From Pseudomonadota bacterium (GTDB taxonomy: Bacteria; Pseudomonadota; Alphaproteobacteria; Rhizobiales; Beijerinckiaceae), in NCBI GenBank assembly GCA_021781815.1, contig JAJXWB010000011.1, positions 1 to 64,000 on the forward strand: DNA of 64,000 bases, in the 5' to 3' direction. Shown piece by piece: positions 1 through 10,865 of this stretch (positions are counted from its first letter, which is position 1; the number at the start of each line of letters is the position of its first letter). Position numbers and translations under genes: made by a program. The notes below the pieces were generated by a model. The model made no database searches, was not told where the DNA came from, and saw only the letters and a program-made list of their open reading frames with translations.

Positions 1-1
1 T

Positions 2-77
<76 letters not shown>

Positions 78-156
78 ATCATTTCGGCGCGCGAGCTTGG
101 GGGCTGGCGGCGGGTCGCTGTATAGTGGAAAGCCTCCGCCTTCACAACCCTCAATC

Positions 157-2694
<2,538 letters not shown>

Positions 2695-2769
2695 ACTGGA
2701 CTGCGCGGCCTTCGCCTCGCATGATCTGCGCCGCAATTGGCGGGCGAGGGCCTGCGATCCGGAGGTTCG

Positions 2770-3279
2770 ATGTCTCCAGCTCAATCGCTCCTGCTGATTC
2801 GTCCCGCGGAAGAACGCGACGTTCCCGCCATCCTCGAAATTCTCAACGAAGCGATCGCGACCACGCTCGCCATATGGATGAATGGCCCGTTCGATCTCGA
2901 AAATCGCTACGAATGGTTTCGCGCGCGACGGGGCCAGGGCTTTCCGATTCTCGTCGCCGAGATCGACGCCGTCGTCGCGGGCTACGCAAGCTTCGGCCCG
3001 TTTCGCGCCTATGACGGCTATGCGCGAACCGTCGAGCATTCCGTCTACATTCACAAGGATTTTCGTCGGCGGGGAATTGGCCGCATGCTGATGGATCCGC
3101 TGATCGGCCTTGCGCGCGCGCGCGGCGATCATGTCATGGTCGGCGCGATTGGCCTGCCGAACGATCCATCCGTCGCGCTGCACCGCCAACTCGGATTCGT
3201 CGATGTCGGCCGCATGCCGGAGGTGGGCTGGAAATTCGGCGCATGGCGCGATCTGCTGCTGATGCAGAAGATCTTGTGA
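2770..3279 (+). CDS. GNAT N-acetyltransferase, phosphinothricin/L-amino-acid acetyltransferase type
   Basis: A 169-residue protein of the Pat/MnaT class (COG1247-like), which acetylates the alpha-amino group of small amino acids or analogues with acetyl-CoA. The N-terminus IRPAEERDVPAILEI, the acetyl-CoA loop RRRGIG near residue 99, and the late segment LHRQLGFVDVG are diagnostic. The ATG at 2770 is preceded by GGAGG at a 4-base spacing, better than upstream starts. It is co-directional with cmk but 75 bases away, so it may or may not belong to that transcript. The true substrate cannot be told from sequence. Confidence 0.85.
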   Translation: MSPAQSLLLIRPAEERDVPAILEILNEAIATTLAIWMNGPFDLENRYEWFRARRGQGFPILVAEIDAVVAGYASFGPFRAYDGYARTVEHSVYIHKDFRRRGIGRMLMDPLIGLARARGDHVMVGAIGLPNDPSVALHRQLGFVDVGRMPEVGWKFGAWRDLLLMQKIL

Positions 3280-3403
3280 GCGACCGCCGCGCGCTTCAAT
3301 CGGCGCGGCGATTCTCGATTTCGACGCCTGGTCGCTGGACCCCGCTTCAGCCCGCGCGATGACGGTCGTCCCGCGTCGCTTCGACGGAGGACGCAAAAAT
3401 CAT

Positions 3404-3425
3404 TTGACGCCGGCTATTGCAATAG
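3404..3425 (+). promoter_or_regulatory. Candidate promoter/operator upstream of the ABC operon
   Basis: TTGACG at 3404-3409 resembles a -35 element. Five bases later lies CTATTGCAATAG (3414-3425), a perfect 12-bp palindrome of the size bound by LacI-type or similar repressors. No convincing -10 hexamer lies at 16-18 bases, so the promoter part is weak. The palindrome itself is plainly visible and lies about 50 bases before the first gene. Confidence 0.4.
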
Positions 3426-3472
3426 TCTCGGAACTGTCGAAGGATATTGTCCTACGAAAAAATGAGGCTGGG

Positions 3473-4444
3473 ATGAAACGGGGGCGAATCAGCCAGCAGG
3501 GCATTGTTTTCGTGATATTTGCGGCGCTGTTCGCCGCCTTCGCTTTCCTCCTGCCGGGTTTTGCAAGCACGCAGAACATGCTGACTCTGCTGCAGAACGT
3601 GGCGGTTCTCGGCATTCTCGGCCTTGGCATGGCCATCGTGGTCATAGGCCGCGGCGTCGACCTCTCGCTGATCGCCACGCTTGCCGTGCCGCCGGGGCTG
3701 GTGTTGCAGATGGTGCAGGACGGGCATTCGTTCTCGGGCTCGCTGGCCGCCGCGTTGCTGCTGACTGTGGCGTTCGGGCTGATCAACGGCTGGCTGATCG
3801 CTTATGCCGAAGTGCCGGCGCTGTTCACGACGCTGGCGACCGGTCTGTTCCTGGCGGGGGTCGGACAGGCGCTTCTGTTCAATCTCGATGTCGTGCAGTG
3901 GAGCGACGGCATGGCCGGCTTCGAGCGCCTTGGCCAGGGAACGGCGTTTGGCGTCCCGATGCCGATCATCGTGTTCGCTCTCGCCTGCGTCGGCGTCGCC
4001 ATTCTGCTGCGGCAGACGCGCATCGGCGCCTATATTTACGCAATCGGCGACAATCCCTACGGCGCGCGCGCGACCGGCGTGCCCACGCGGCCGATCGTCG
4101 TCCTGCAATATGTGCTGGCCGCCCTGATCGGCTGCCTTGCCGGCCTCGTGATGGCCTCGTCCGTCAACAGCATGCCGACCCGCATCTTCAACTCGACATG
4201 GATTTACGACGTGATCCTTGTCGTCGTGCTCGGCGGCATCGGACTGTCGGGTGGGCGCGGCGGCGTCGTCAATGTCGTCATCGGCACGCTTCTGATCGGG
4301 ACCATGCTCAACGGCATGACGATCATGGACATGTCCTATTCGGCTCAGAATCTCGTCAAGGGCGTGGTGCTCCTGGCGGCGGTGATCGCGGATTCGTTTC
4401 TGAATCCGCGCAACGAAGAAACGGCGCAACAGGGCGATATCTGA
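3473..4444 (+). CDS. Sugar-type ABC transporter permease (RbsC/BPD_transp_2 family)
   Basis: A 323-residue integral membrane protein with about eight to ten hydrophobic segments. It has the family hallmarks GLGMAIVVIGRGVDLSLIA in the first third and GIGLSGGRGGVVNVVIGTLL near the C-terminus, which form the permease-ATPase coupling region of ribose/xylose-type importers. The ATG at 3473 follows GAGG. It is the first gene of a five-gene operon (permease, binding protein, permease-propeller fusion, propeller, ATPase). The substrate is unknown; a monosaccharide, polyol or aldonolactone would fit the family. Confidence 0.88.
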   Translation: MKRGRISQQGIVFVIFAALFAAFAFLLPGFASTQNMLTLLQNVAVLGILGLGMAIVVIGRGVDLSLIATLAVPPGLVLQMVQDGHSFSGSLAAALLLTVAFGLINGWLIAYAEVPALFTTLATGLFLAGVGQALLFNLDVVQWSDGMAGFERLGQGTAFGVPMPIIVFALACVGVAILLRQTRIGAYIYAIGDNPYGARATGVPTRPIVVLQYVLAALIGCLAGLVMASSVNSMPTRIFNSTWIYDVILVVVLGGIGLSGGRGGVVNVVIGTLLIGTMLNGMTIMDMSYSAQNLVKGVVLLAAVIADSFLNPRNEETAQQGDI

Positions 4445-4483
4445 AATCGCGTTGGCATAGGGCTTCAATCAAGGGAGGACATC

Positions 4484-5509
4484 ATGAGTTCTGGATTTGT
4501 CATGCGTATCGCCGCGCCGCTGGTCGGCGCGGGCTTGCTCGCTTTCGTCGCCGCGCCGGCGCTCGCGCAGAAGGGTCTGGACGAACCCTTCCAGGCGCAG
4601 TTCAAGGAGGCGCTGGCCGGCAAGACGGTCGCCTACGTGCCGGTCTCGATGAATTTCGACCTGACCGAGGGCTGGTTCGCCGGCCTGAAGAAGGAACTCG
4701 AGCCTTACGGCATGAAAGTGATCGTGCGCGACCCCAACTGGAGCACCAGCGCCGGCGCGCAGGCGGTGACGACCCTGCTTTCGGAAAAGCCGGTCGCGAT
4801 GGTTATCCACAATCCCGACGTGCAGACCTATGCCAAGCTGCTGCAGCGCGCCGAGAATGAAGGCATCTACGTCATCCAGATCAACATGGGCTCGGTCTAT
4901 CGTTCGTCCGGATTTGTCGGCGCCAACTGGATTGAGATCGGCGAGCGCGACGCCGATGCGGTGGTGAAGGCGTGCGCGGGCAAGTCGAACAAGATCGCGA
5001 TCGTGCAGGGTGCGCTGTCGGCGGCGGCGTCCGCCTATACGTTGAAAGGCGTCGAGAACGTTCTGGCCAAGCACCCGGAAATCAAGGTGGTCTCCAGTCA
5101 GGCGGCCGACTGGGACGCGGCGAAGGCGAAGGCGGTGACGCAGACGGTTCTCAAGCAGAATCCCGATCTGTGCGGCATTGTCGGCTTCTGGGACGGCATG
5201 GACATCGGCACCGCGGCCGCGGTGAAGGAGGCCGGGCTGACCGGAAAGGTCTTCGTCGCGACCTCGGGCGGCGGCGAGCGCAAGGGCGCGTGCGAACTCG
5301 TCAAGTCCGGCGCGTTCGATCTCGATCTCAGCTACGACGTGCCGACGCAGGCGGCGGACATGGCGGCGCTCATCAAGTGGCTGGTCTCGTCGGGCGCAAA
5401 GGCAGGCTCGGTGAAGGGCTCGGTTTATACGACGCTTGTTCCGATCACGAAAGAGAACGCCTCGGCCGAAATGACCTGCTGGAATCTCGGCGAACTGAAG
5501 AAGAACTGA
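4484..5509 (+). CDS. Sugar-type ABC transporter periplasmic substrate-binding protein
   Basis: A 341-residue type I periplasmic binding protein (Peripla_BP_4-like). A Sec signal peptide with a hydrophobic core (APLVGAGLLAFVAA) ends at an ALA-Q site near residue 28. The mature chain starts with AYVPVSMNFDLTEGWFAGLKKEL, typical of ribose/xylose-binding proteins, and contains the domain-linking GFWDGMDIGTA segment. The start has a strong AGGGAGG site. It should deliver the ligand to the two neighbouring permeases. A strong hairpin directly after the stop may raise its expression relative to the next gene. Confidence 0.88.
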   Translation: MSSGFVMRIAAPLVGAGLLAFVAAPALAQKGLDEPFQAQFKEALAGKTVAYVPVSMNFDLTEGWFAGLKKELEPYGMKVIVRDPNWSTSAGAQAVTTLLSEKPVAMVIHNPDVQTYAKLLQRAENEGIYVIQINMGSVYRSSGFVGANWIEIGERDADAVVKACAGKSNKIAIVQGALSAAASAYTLKGVENVLAKHPEIKVVSSQAADWDAAKAKAVTQTVLKQNPDLCGIVGFWDGMDIGTAAAVKEAGLTGKVFVATSGGGERKGACELVKSGAFDLDLSYDVPTQAADMAALIKWLVSSGAKAGSVKGSVYTTLVPITKENASAEMTCWNLGELKKN

Positions 5510-5523
5510 CGCTTTCCCGTGCG

Positions 5524-5549
5524 CCGGCGCCTGCATCCGCAGGCGCCGG
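5524..5549 (+). terminator. Strong intra-operon hairpin after the binding-protein gene
   Basis: A perfect 11-bp inverted repeat (CCGGCGCCTGC, loop ATCC, complementary arm) starts 14 bases after the stop codon. No T-tract follows, so it is more likely a transcript-stabilising or partial attenuation hairpin, as often found after binding-protein genes in ABC operons, than a full terminator. The next gene begins 31 bases downstream on the same strand. Confidence 0.6.
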
Positions 5550-5580
5550 ACTGTTTGTCACGTCTTGAACCAGGTCGCAG

Positions 5581-7692
5581 ATGGAAGCGCTTGCACGACT
5601 TCGATATCGCCTTTGGCCGGATCATCTGCTCGGCGAAATCCTTTCGAAGCGATGGACCGAGACCGCCATTCCGGTGATCGTCCTCATTGCTGTCGCCATC
5701 GCGCTCGGCCGTGCGATCGACGGCTTCTTCTCGATTGTGTCGTTGGCGGATCAGGCGCGCCAGGCCGGCGAAATCGGCTTTGTCGTGCTCGGAATGGCGC
5801 TCGTGGTCATCGTCGGCGGCATCGACCTTTCGGTCGGTTCGATGTTTGCGCTGTGCGATTTTTGCGCGTTGTTCTGCCTCGACATCCTGAACCTGCCGGT
5901 TGCGGCGGTCTTCGTCATCACGCTCCTGTTTGGCGCGACGCTTGGAGCGATCAACGGATTTCTGATCGGCTACCTGCGCCTGCGCGCGTTCATCACCACG
6001 CTGATCACGCTGATCATCTACCGTTCGGCATACGATCTGCTGATCCAGGACTATTCCAATCGGATTGCGGCGTCCTTCCCCGATTTCCCGTCCTGGAATT
6101 TTGTTGGCGGCGGCGAGCTCTTCGGTGTGCCGAGCGTCGCGCTCGTCTATATCGTGATTGCGGTGTTCGGCCACGTGTTCCTCACGCGCCTGCGGCCGGG
6201 CTGGCACATCACCGCCATCGGCGGCTCGCGTCGTTCGGCCTATAATTCCGGCATTGCGGTGCGCCGGACGATCGCCCTCTGCTACGTTGCGAGCGGCGCG
6301 CTGACGGCGCTCGGCGCGGTGTTCTTCGCGGCGCGCCTCGGCACGGTCGGCGGCGATGTCGGGGTCGGCCTCGAGGTCACCGTGCTGACAGCGACAGTGC
6401 TCGGCGGCATTTCTCTCGGGGGCGGCAAGGGCTCCGTCGCCAAGGCGCTCGCAGGCACGCTGATCGTGCTGCTCGTCACCAACGGTCTCACGACCCTGTC
6501 GGTGCGCGGAGGGTTCAACCGCATGGCGCTTGCGTCGATTCTGCTCGTCGCGGCGATCATCGACATCCGCTGGCTGAAGAACCGCACCCGCATCATCAGC
6601 AAGGTTTACGTTTCGCCGACCTATCATTATCTGCCGCCGCCGCCTTCGACCGAAATCGGCGGCGGAGGCCCGTTCGAGCAGAACGACAAGCTGCGCGACG
6701 TGACCCTGATCGGCCTTGGCCGGATCGAGGCGCCGGAAGATGTGATTCTCGATCGCCACGACAATCTCTATGCCGGCTCGCGGCACGGCGACATCATGCG
6801 CTTTCTGGCGCCCGACTACGAGAAGATGGAAGTCTACGCGCATATCGGCGGCCAGCCGCTCGGCATGGCGTTCGACCGTCAGGACAATCTCTATTGCTGC
6901 ATAGGCGGCATGGGCCTTTACCGGATCACACCGGACCGCAAGGTCGAGAAAGCAACGGACGAAACCAACCGCTCGATCTATTCGGTCAACGACGATAGTC
7001 GTCTGAGGCTTGCGGACGATCTCGACATTGCGCCCGACGGCCGCATTTTCTTCTCCGAAGCGACCGTGCGCTACGAGATGCACGAATGGCCGGTCGATGG
7101 CCTTGAGGCGCGCGGCAACGGCCGCATCGTCTGCTACGACCCCAACCGCAACACGACGCGCACCGTGCTGCGCGGCCTCAAGTTTCCGAATGGCGTCTGC
7201 GTCGCCTCGGATGGCCAGTCGATCCTGTTCGCCGAAACATTCGGCGCCTCGATCAATCGCTATTGGTTCGACGGACCAAGGACCGGCGAGGTCGAGGTGG
7301 TGATCGACAACCTGCCGGGCTATCCCGACAACATCAATCTCGCTTCGGACGGCAATTACTGGCTGGCGCTGGTCGGCATGCGCAGCCCGGTGATCGATCT
7401 GGCCTGGCGCATGGCGGGGTTCCGTCGCCGCATGGCCAAGCGGCTGCCTCTCGACGAATGGCTGTTTCCGAACATCAACACGGGCTGTGTCGTGAAATTC
7501 AACGAAAAGGGCGAGGTGCTCGAATCCTTCTGGGATCTCGCCGGCGCCAATCACCCGATGATCACGTCGATGCGCGAGCATCGCGGCTATCTTTATCTCG
7601 GCGGCATCTCCAACAACCGCATCGGCCGCTATAAGCTCGAGAACGCCGATCCGAATTTCGTCCAGTACGACAAACGCTGGGGGCGCGCGTGA
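5581..7692 (+). CDS. Fusion: ABC sugar-type permease + SMP-30/strictosidine-synthase-like beta-propeller
   Basis: A 703-residue protein. Residues 1 to about 335 are a second RbsC-type permease (VLGMALVVIVGGIDLSVGSM, then GGISLGGGKGSVAKALAGTL). Residues about 370-700 form a propeller of the SMP-30/gluconolactonase/strictosidine synthase superfamily, with repeated DGxxxxxE/D blades and LPGYPDNI. By motif comparison with SMP-30, Glu386, Asn537 and Asp583 fall at the divalent-metal ligand positions, and Asp480 lies in the substrate/metal region, so lactonase-like activity is possible. RbsC-type permeases end in the cytoplasm, so the propeller is expected there. There is no frameshift or internal stop at the junction. 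The stop overlaps the next gene (GTGA). The fused function is inferred. Confidence 0.88.
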   Translation: MEALARLRYRLWPDHLLGEILSKRWTETAIPVIVLIAVAIALGRAIDGFFSIVSLADQARQAGEIGFVVLGMALVVIVGGIDLSVGSMFALCDFCALFCLDILNLPVAAVFVITLLFGATLGAINGFLIGYLRLRAFITTLITLIIYRSAYDLLIQDYSNRIAASFPDFPSWNFVGGGELFGVPSVALVYIVIAVFGHVFLTRLRPGWHITAIGGSRRSAYNSGIAVRRTIALCYVASGALTALGAVFFAARLGTVGGDVGVGLEVTVLTATVLGGISLGGGKGSVAKALAGTLIVLLVTNGLTTLSVRGGFNRMALASILLVAAIIDIRWLKNRTRIISKVYVSPTYHYLPPPPSTEIGGGGPFEQNDKLRDVTLIGLGRIEAPEDVILDRHDNLYAGSRHGDIMRFLAPDYEKMEVYAHIGGQPLGMAFDRQDNLYCCIGGMGLYRITPDRKVEKATDETNRSIYSVNDDSRLRLADDLDIAPDGRIFFSEATVRYEMHEWPVDGLEARGNGRIVCYDPNRNTTRTVLRGLKFPNGVCVASDGQSILFAETFGASINRYWFDGPRTGEVEVVIDNLPGYPDNINLASDGNYWLALVGMRSPVIDLAWRMAGFRRRMAKRLPLDEWLFPNINTGCVVKFNEKGEVLESFWDLAGANHPMITSMREHRGYLYLGGISNNRIGRYKLENADPNFVQYDKRWGRA

Positions 7693-8786
7693 TCGCGGCG
7701 TTGAAGACTTTCGCCGACCGCGTCCTCGGGCGCGGCGATGCGGCGATCACGGTGCCGTCCTTTGACGGCGCGCTGAAACCGAACCAGATCCTTGAAGGCG
7801 CGGACATCGTGGCCAATCTTGGCGCGGGCGAGGATCTGGCGACGGACGGACGTTGCCTCTATGTCGCCGACGGGCCTGTCGTGAAGCGCCTCGACGGCGG
7901 CGCATTGCTTGACGTGCGCCGTTTTGACAGGCCGGTCACGGCGCTGTGCGTCACCGCGGGCGGCGGCCTTGCGGTCGCGCTCGACGGCCGCGAGGTGCGC
8001 GTGTTCGCGACGGCCGCGGGCGACGATGCGGGTCTGGCGTTCACCGGGCCGAGCCTTAACGCCGTCAATGCTTTGTCTGCGGCTCCGGACGGAACGATTC
8101 TCGTGGCCGACGGTTCGAGCGACCAGCCTTATTCTCGGTGGGCCTTCGACCTGATGGAGCGCAACGGTTCAGGGCGTCTGCTGGCGATCGATCCGGCGAA
8201 CCGGAGCGTCAGGGTTCTCGCCAGCGGACTTTGCTATGCGTTTGGCGCGGGCGCTGCGGGCGACGAGGCCTTTGTGAGCGAGAGCTGGCGCCATCGAGTC
8301 GTGGCCGTGTCCCGCAACGGGTTCGTCCGGCCCGTGCTCGACAATCTCCCCGCCTATCCCTCGCGTCTGTCTCCCGCGCCGGACAGCGGCTGGTGGCTCA
8401 CCGCCTTCGTCGCGCGCACCCAGCTCGTCGAATTCGTGTTGCGCGAACCCGCGTTCCGACGCCGCATGATGGCCGAGATCGATCCGAGATTCTGGATCGT
8501 GCCGAGACTACGCTCGGGCGATTCCTTCCGGGAGCCGATGCAGGGCGCGCATCTCAAGACGATGGGCGTGATCAAGCCGTGGGCGCCGCCGCGATCCTAC
8601 GGCCTCGTCATCCGCATGAGCGCATCCGGCGCGCCGCTCTATTCGCTGCACAGCCGCGTCGATGGCGAGAACCATGGCGTCGTCGCGGCGGTCGAAGCCG
8701 GCGACAGTCTCTATGTGCTCGCCAAGGGGCCCGGCCGGCTGCTCCGCCTGCCGCTCGACAGGATCAGACAGGAGCTCGGCGCATGA
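7689..8786 (+). CDS. Stand-alone SMP-30/strictosidine-synthase-like propeller protein
   Basis: A 365-residue protein without a signal peptide or membrane segment, related to the propeller fused to the preceding permease; they share DNLPxYP and the AFRRRM segment. The GTG start overlaps the previous stop. In contrast to the fusion, the Asn ligand position is Phe185 (CYAFGAG) and the Asp ligand position is Ser225 (AYPSRL), while the first Glu (Glu48, GAGED) remains. Metal-dependent hydrolysis therefore looks impaired, and a binding, sensing or structural role is an alternative. It overlaps the ATPase gene by ATGA, so all three are probably co-translated. Confidence 0.82.
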   Translation: MIAALKTFADRVLGRGDAAITVPSFDGALKPNQILEGADIVANLGAGEDLATDGRCLYVADGPVVKRLDGGALLDVRRFDRPVTALCVTAGGGLAVALDGREVRVFATAAGDDAGLAFTGPSLNAVNALSAAPDGTILVADGSSDQPYSRWAFDLMERNGSGRLLAIDPANRSVRVLASGLCYAFGAGAAGDEAFVSESWRHRVVAVSRNGFVRPVLDNLPAYPSRLSPAPDSGWWLTAFVARTQLVEFVLREPAFRRRMMAEIDPRFWIVPRLRSGDSFREPMQGAHLKTMGVIKPWAPPRSYGLVIRMSASGAPLYSLHSRVDGENHGVVAAVEAGDSLYVLAKGPGRLLRLPLDRIRQELGA

Positions 8787-10279
8787 GCGACAATATCCTT
8801 GAATTGCGCAAGGCGACGAAGCTCTACGGGGGCGCGCCGGCGATCGAGGACGTCGATTTCGAATTGCGGCGCGGTGAAATCCACGCGCTGGTCGGCGAGA
8901 ACGGCGCCGGGAAATCGACTTTGACCAAAGTGATGGCGGGCGTCGTCGAGCTCACCTCGGGCGAGATGTTCGTCGATGGCAGGGAGGTCGAGCCAAAGAC
9001 GCCGCTGGAAGCGCGCCATCTCGGCATAGCCATGGTGTTTCAGGAAAACAGTCTGGTGCCAACCATGACGGTGGCGCAGAACTTGTTTCTGGGGCAGGAG
9101 GCCTATTACAACCGTCTGCGCGGCATCTACATCGCCGCCCAGCAATTCCTTCAATCGCTGAATTTTGACGTCACGCCGACGGCGACGGTCGGCCTGCTCG
9201 GCGCCGCCAAGAAGCAGATGGTCGAAATCGCGCGAGCCGTGCTGCATCAGGCCAAGGTCATCATCTTCGACGAACCGACCGCATCGCTGACGCCGGAAGA
9301 AAAGAAGTATTTCTTTGACCTTGTACGCGATCTGAAGATGCGCGGCGTGTCGATCGTGTTCATATCGCACGCGCTTGAGGAGGCGCTGCTGCTGGCCGAT
9401 CGCATCACCGTTCTGCGCGACGGCAAGCACGTTGTGACGGACGACGCCCGGAATTTCGACCGCGCGCGAATCGTCCAGGCGATGGTCGGACGCGACCTGT
9501 CGAACACGCTCTACGGCAAGCGCAAAACGCTCGTGCGTCCGGCGGGCGAACGGGTGCTGACCGTGCAGAACCTGAAAATGGCGCCGATGGTGAAGAACAA
9601 TTCCCTGTCGGTTTTCGCCGGGCAGGTGACCGGCGTGTTCGGGCTCGTTGGCGCAGGGCGCACGGAAACCTTCAAGATCGTGTCCGGCGTGCTGAAGCGC
9701 GACTTCTTCCATGGCGGCGAAATTCTGCTGCGCGGCCGTCCGGTGCGCTACCGCGTGCCCGCGCCTGGCGTGCACGACGGCGTCGCCTATGTCACCGAGG
9801 ATCGCAAGGTCGAGGGCTTTTTTGAAACGATGTCGATCGCGCGCAACATATACCTCGGATTGCTCGCCAAGTTTCCGCGCGGACGCTTCTTCCTGTCGCG
9901 CGCCGAGGCCGACAGCACCGGCGTGGACTGGGTGCGCAAGCTCAATGTGCGGTCGATCGGCGGCAAGGCGAAAGTCGTGGAGCTGTCTGGCGGCAACCAG
10001 CAGAAGGTGGTGATCGCCAAGTCGCTCGTGCAGGATCCGAGCCTCATAATTTTCGACGAGCCGACGCGCGGCGTAGACGTCGGCGCGATCGTGGAAATCC
10101 ACGAACTGATCAATCAGCTCGCTGATGAGGGCAAGGCGGTTGTCGTCATCTCGTCCTACCTGCCGGAGATCATGGCCTTGTCCGACCGCATTCTCGTCAG
10201 CCGTCAGGGCAAGGTCGTCGAGGAATTTTCCGCGCGCGAGGCGACGGAAGAAAAGATCATGTATGCGGCCATCCACTGA
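8783..10279 (+). CDS. Sugar-type ABC transporter duplicated ATP-binding protein (RbsA/MglA type)
   Basis: A 498-residue ATPase with two ABC domains, as in ribose/galactose importers. Domain 1 has Walker A GENGAGKST near residue 40 and Walker B VIIFDEPTASL near residue 163. Domain 2 has the degenerate loop GLVGAGRTE near residue 290, signature ELSGGNQQKV, and Walker B LIIFDEPTRGVDVGA. The signature of domain 1 is degenerate (GLLGAAKKQMV), as in several relatives. It is the last gene of the operon and completes a full importer. Confidence 0.92.
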   Translation: MSDNILELRKATKLYGGAPAIEDVDFELRRGEIHALVGENGAGKSTLTKVMAGVVELTSGEMFVDGREVEPKTPLEARHLGIAMVFQENSLVPTMTVAQNLFLGQEAYYNRLRGIYIAAQQFLQSLNFDVTPTATVGLLGAAKKQMVEIARAVLHQAKVIIFDEPTASLTPEEKKYFFDLVRDLKMRGVSIVFISHALEEALLLADRITVLRDGKHVVTDDARNFDRARIVQAMVGRDLSNTLYGKRKTLVRPAGERVLTVQNLKMAPMVKNNSLSVFAGQVTGVFGLVGAGRTETFKIVSGVLKRDFFHGGEILLRGRPVRYRVPAPGVHDGVAYVTEDRKVEGFFETMSIARNIYLGLLAKFPRGRFFLSRAEADSTGVDWVRKLNVRSIGGKAKVVELSGGNQQKVVIAKSLVQDPSLIIFDEPTRGVDVGAIVEIHELINQLADEGKAVVVISSYLPEIMALSDRILVSRQGKVVEEFSAREATEEKIMYAAIH

Positions 10280-10435
10280 CGCGGCGGTCAGATCCCGGAC
10301 CGGGCGGACGAGACTCGCAGGGGCGGCGGCGAATGTGGTTCGGCTCATTGCGCATCGCGCCGCCGTGGTTGACTTCGCGCAAGGCGCGCGGGAAAAGACG
10401 CGTTAGATTGCGATATGGTGAGCGGAATTCCCAGA

Positions 10436-10771
10436 ATGACGCGCTGGCTCAGACTGGCCCTGTCCGTTTTGGCGATCGCAGGTCTCCTGACTGCGACGCC
10501 GGGCGGCGCATGTCTGGCGAAGGCCAGCTCTCACCATCACTGCTTGGGCATGATGTCGGGCGATGGATCGCACGACGGATCCCACGACACGCGCCGCGGG
10601 CTTCCGGCCTGCTGCGCGGCCTGTGTCTGCGCGGTGGTCCAGCCGCTATATGCGCCGCAGGCCCCGGTCGCGATCCCGACGGACTTCGTGCATCTGGAAC
10701 TGCCATTGTGTGACGCCGGCCAGATCGCCAGCGTCCGCCCTGCCCCTGATCTGCGACCTCCCATCGCCTGA
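10436..10771 (+). CDS. Small His/Cys/Met-rich exported protein ahead of the copper efflux operon
   Basis: A 111-residue protein from the ATG at 10436; an ATG at 10415 would add seven residues. It starts with a signal-peptide-like segment (LRLALSVLAIAGLLTAT) and then has a metal-ligand-rich stretch, SSHHHCLGMMSGDGSHDGSH, followed by ACCAACVC. Its length and layout recall DUF2946-type small proteins often found next to copper genes, but I do not recognise the family firmly. Its position 94 bases upstream of the CusB-like gene suggests a role in copper binding or sensing in the periplasm, which is inference. Confidence 0.6.
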   Translation: MTRWLRLALSVLAIAGLLTATPGGACLAKASSHHHCLGMMSGDGSHDGSHDTRRGLPACCAACVCAVVQPLYAPQAPVAIPTDFVHLELPLCDAGQIASVRPAPDLRPPIA

Positions 10772-10865
10772 CTTTGTGAGCATCCGATCCGCCCGTCGCC
10801 TTGCGGGCCGATCGGTTTCCCGCAGCGTCAAGCGAACGCCGGCTTGCCGGCTGGAGATCGATTCC

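Noticed and set aside
5425-7581. A 718-codon open frame on the minus strand across the permease-propeller gene
   Set aside because: The translation is rich in Arg, Asp, Ala and His with no known motif, while the plus strand has clear permease and propeller motifs. It is a GC-bias shadow.
10280-10345. Possible terminator after the ABC ATPase gene (CCCGGACCGGG)
   Set aside because: The stem is only 5 bp with a minimal loop and there is no T-tract.
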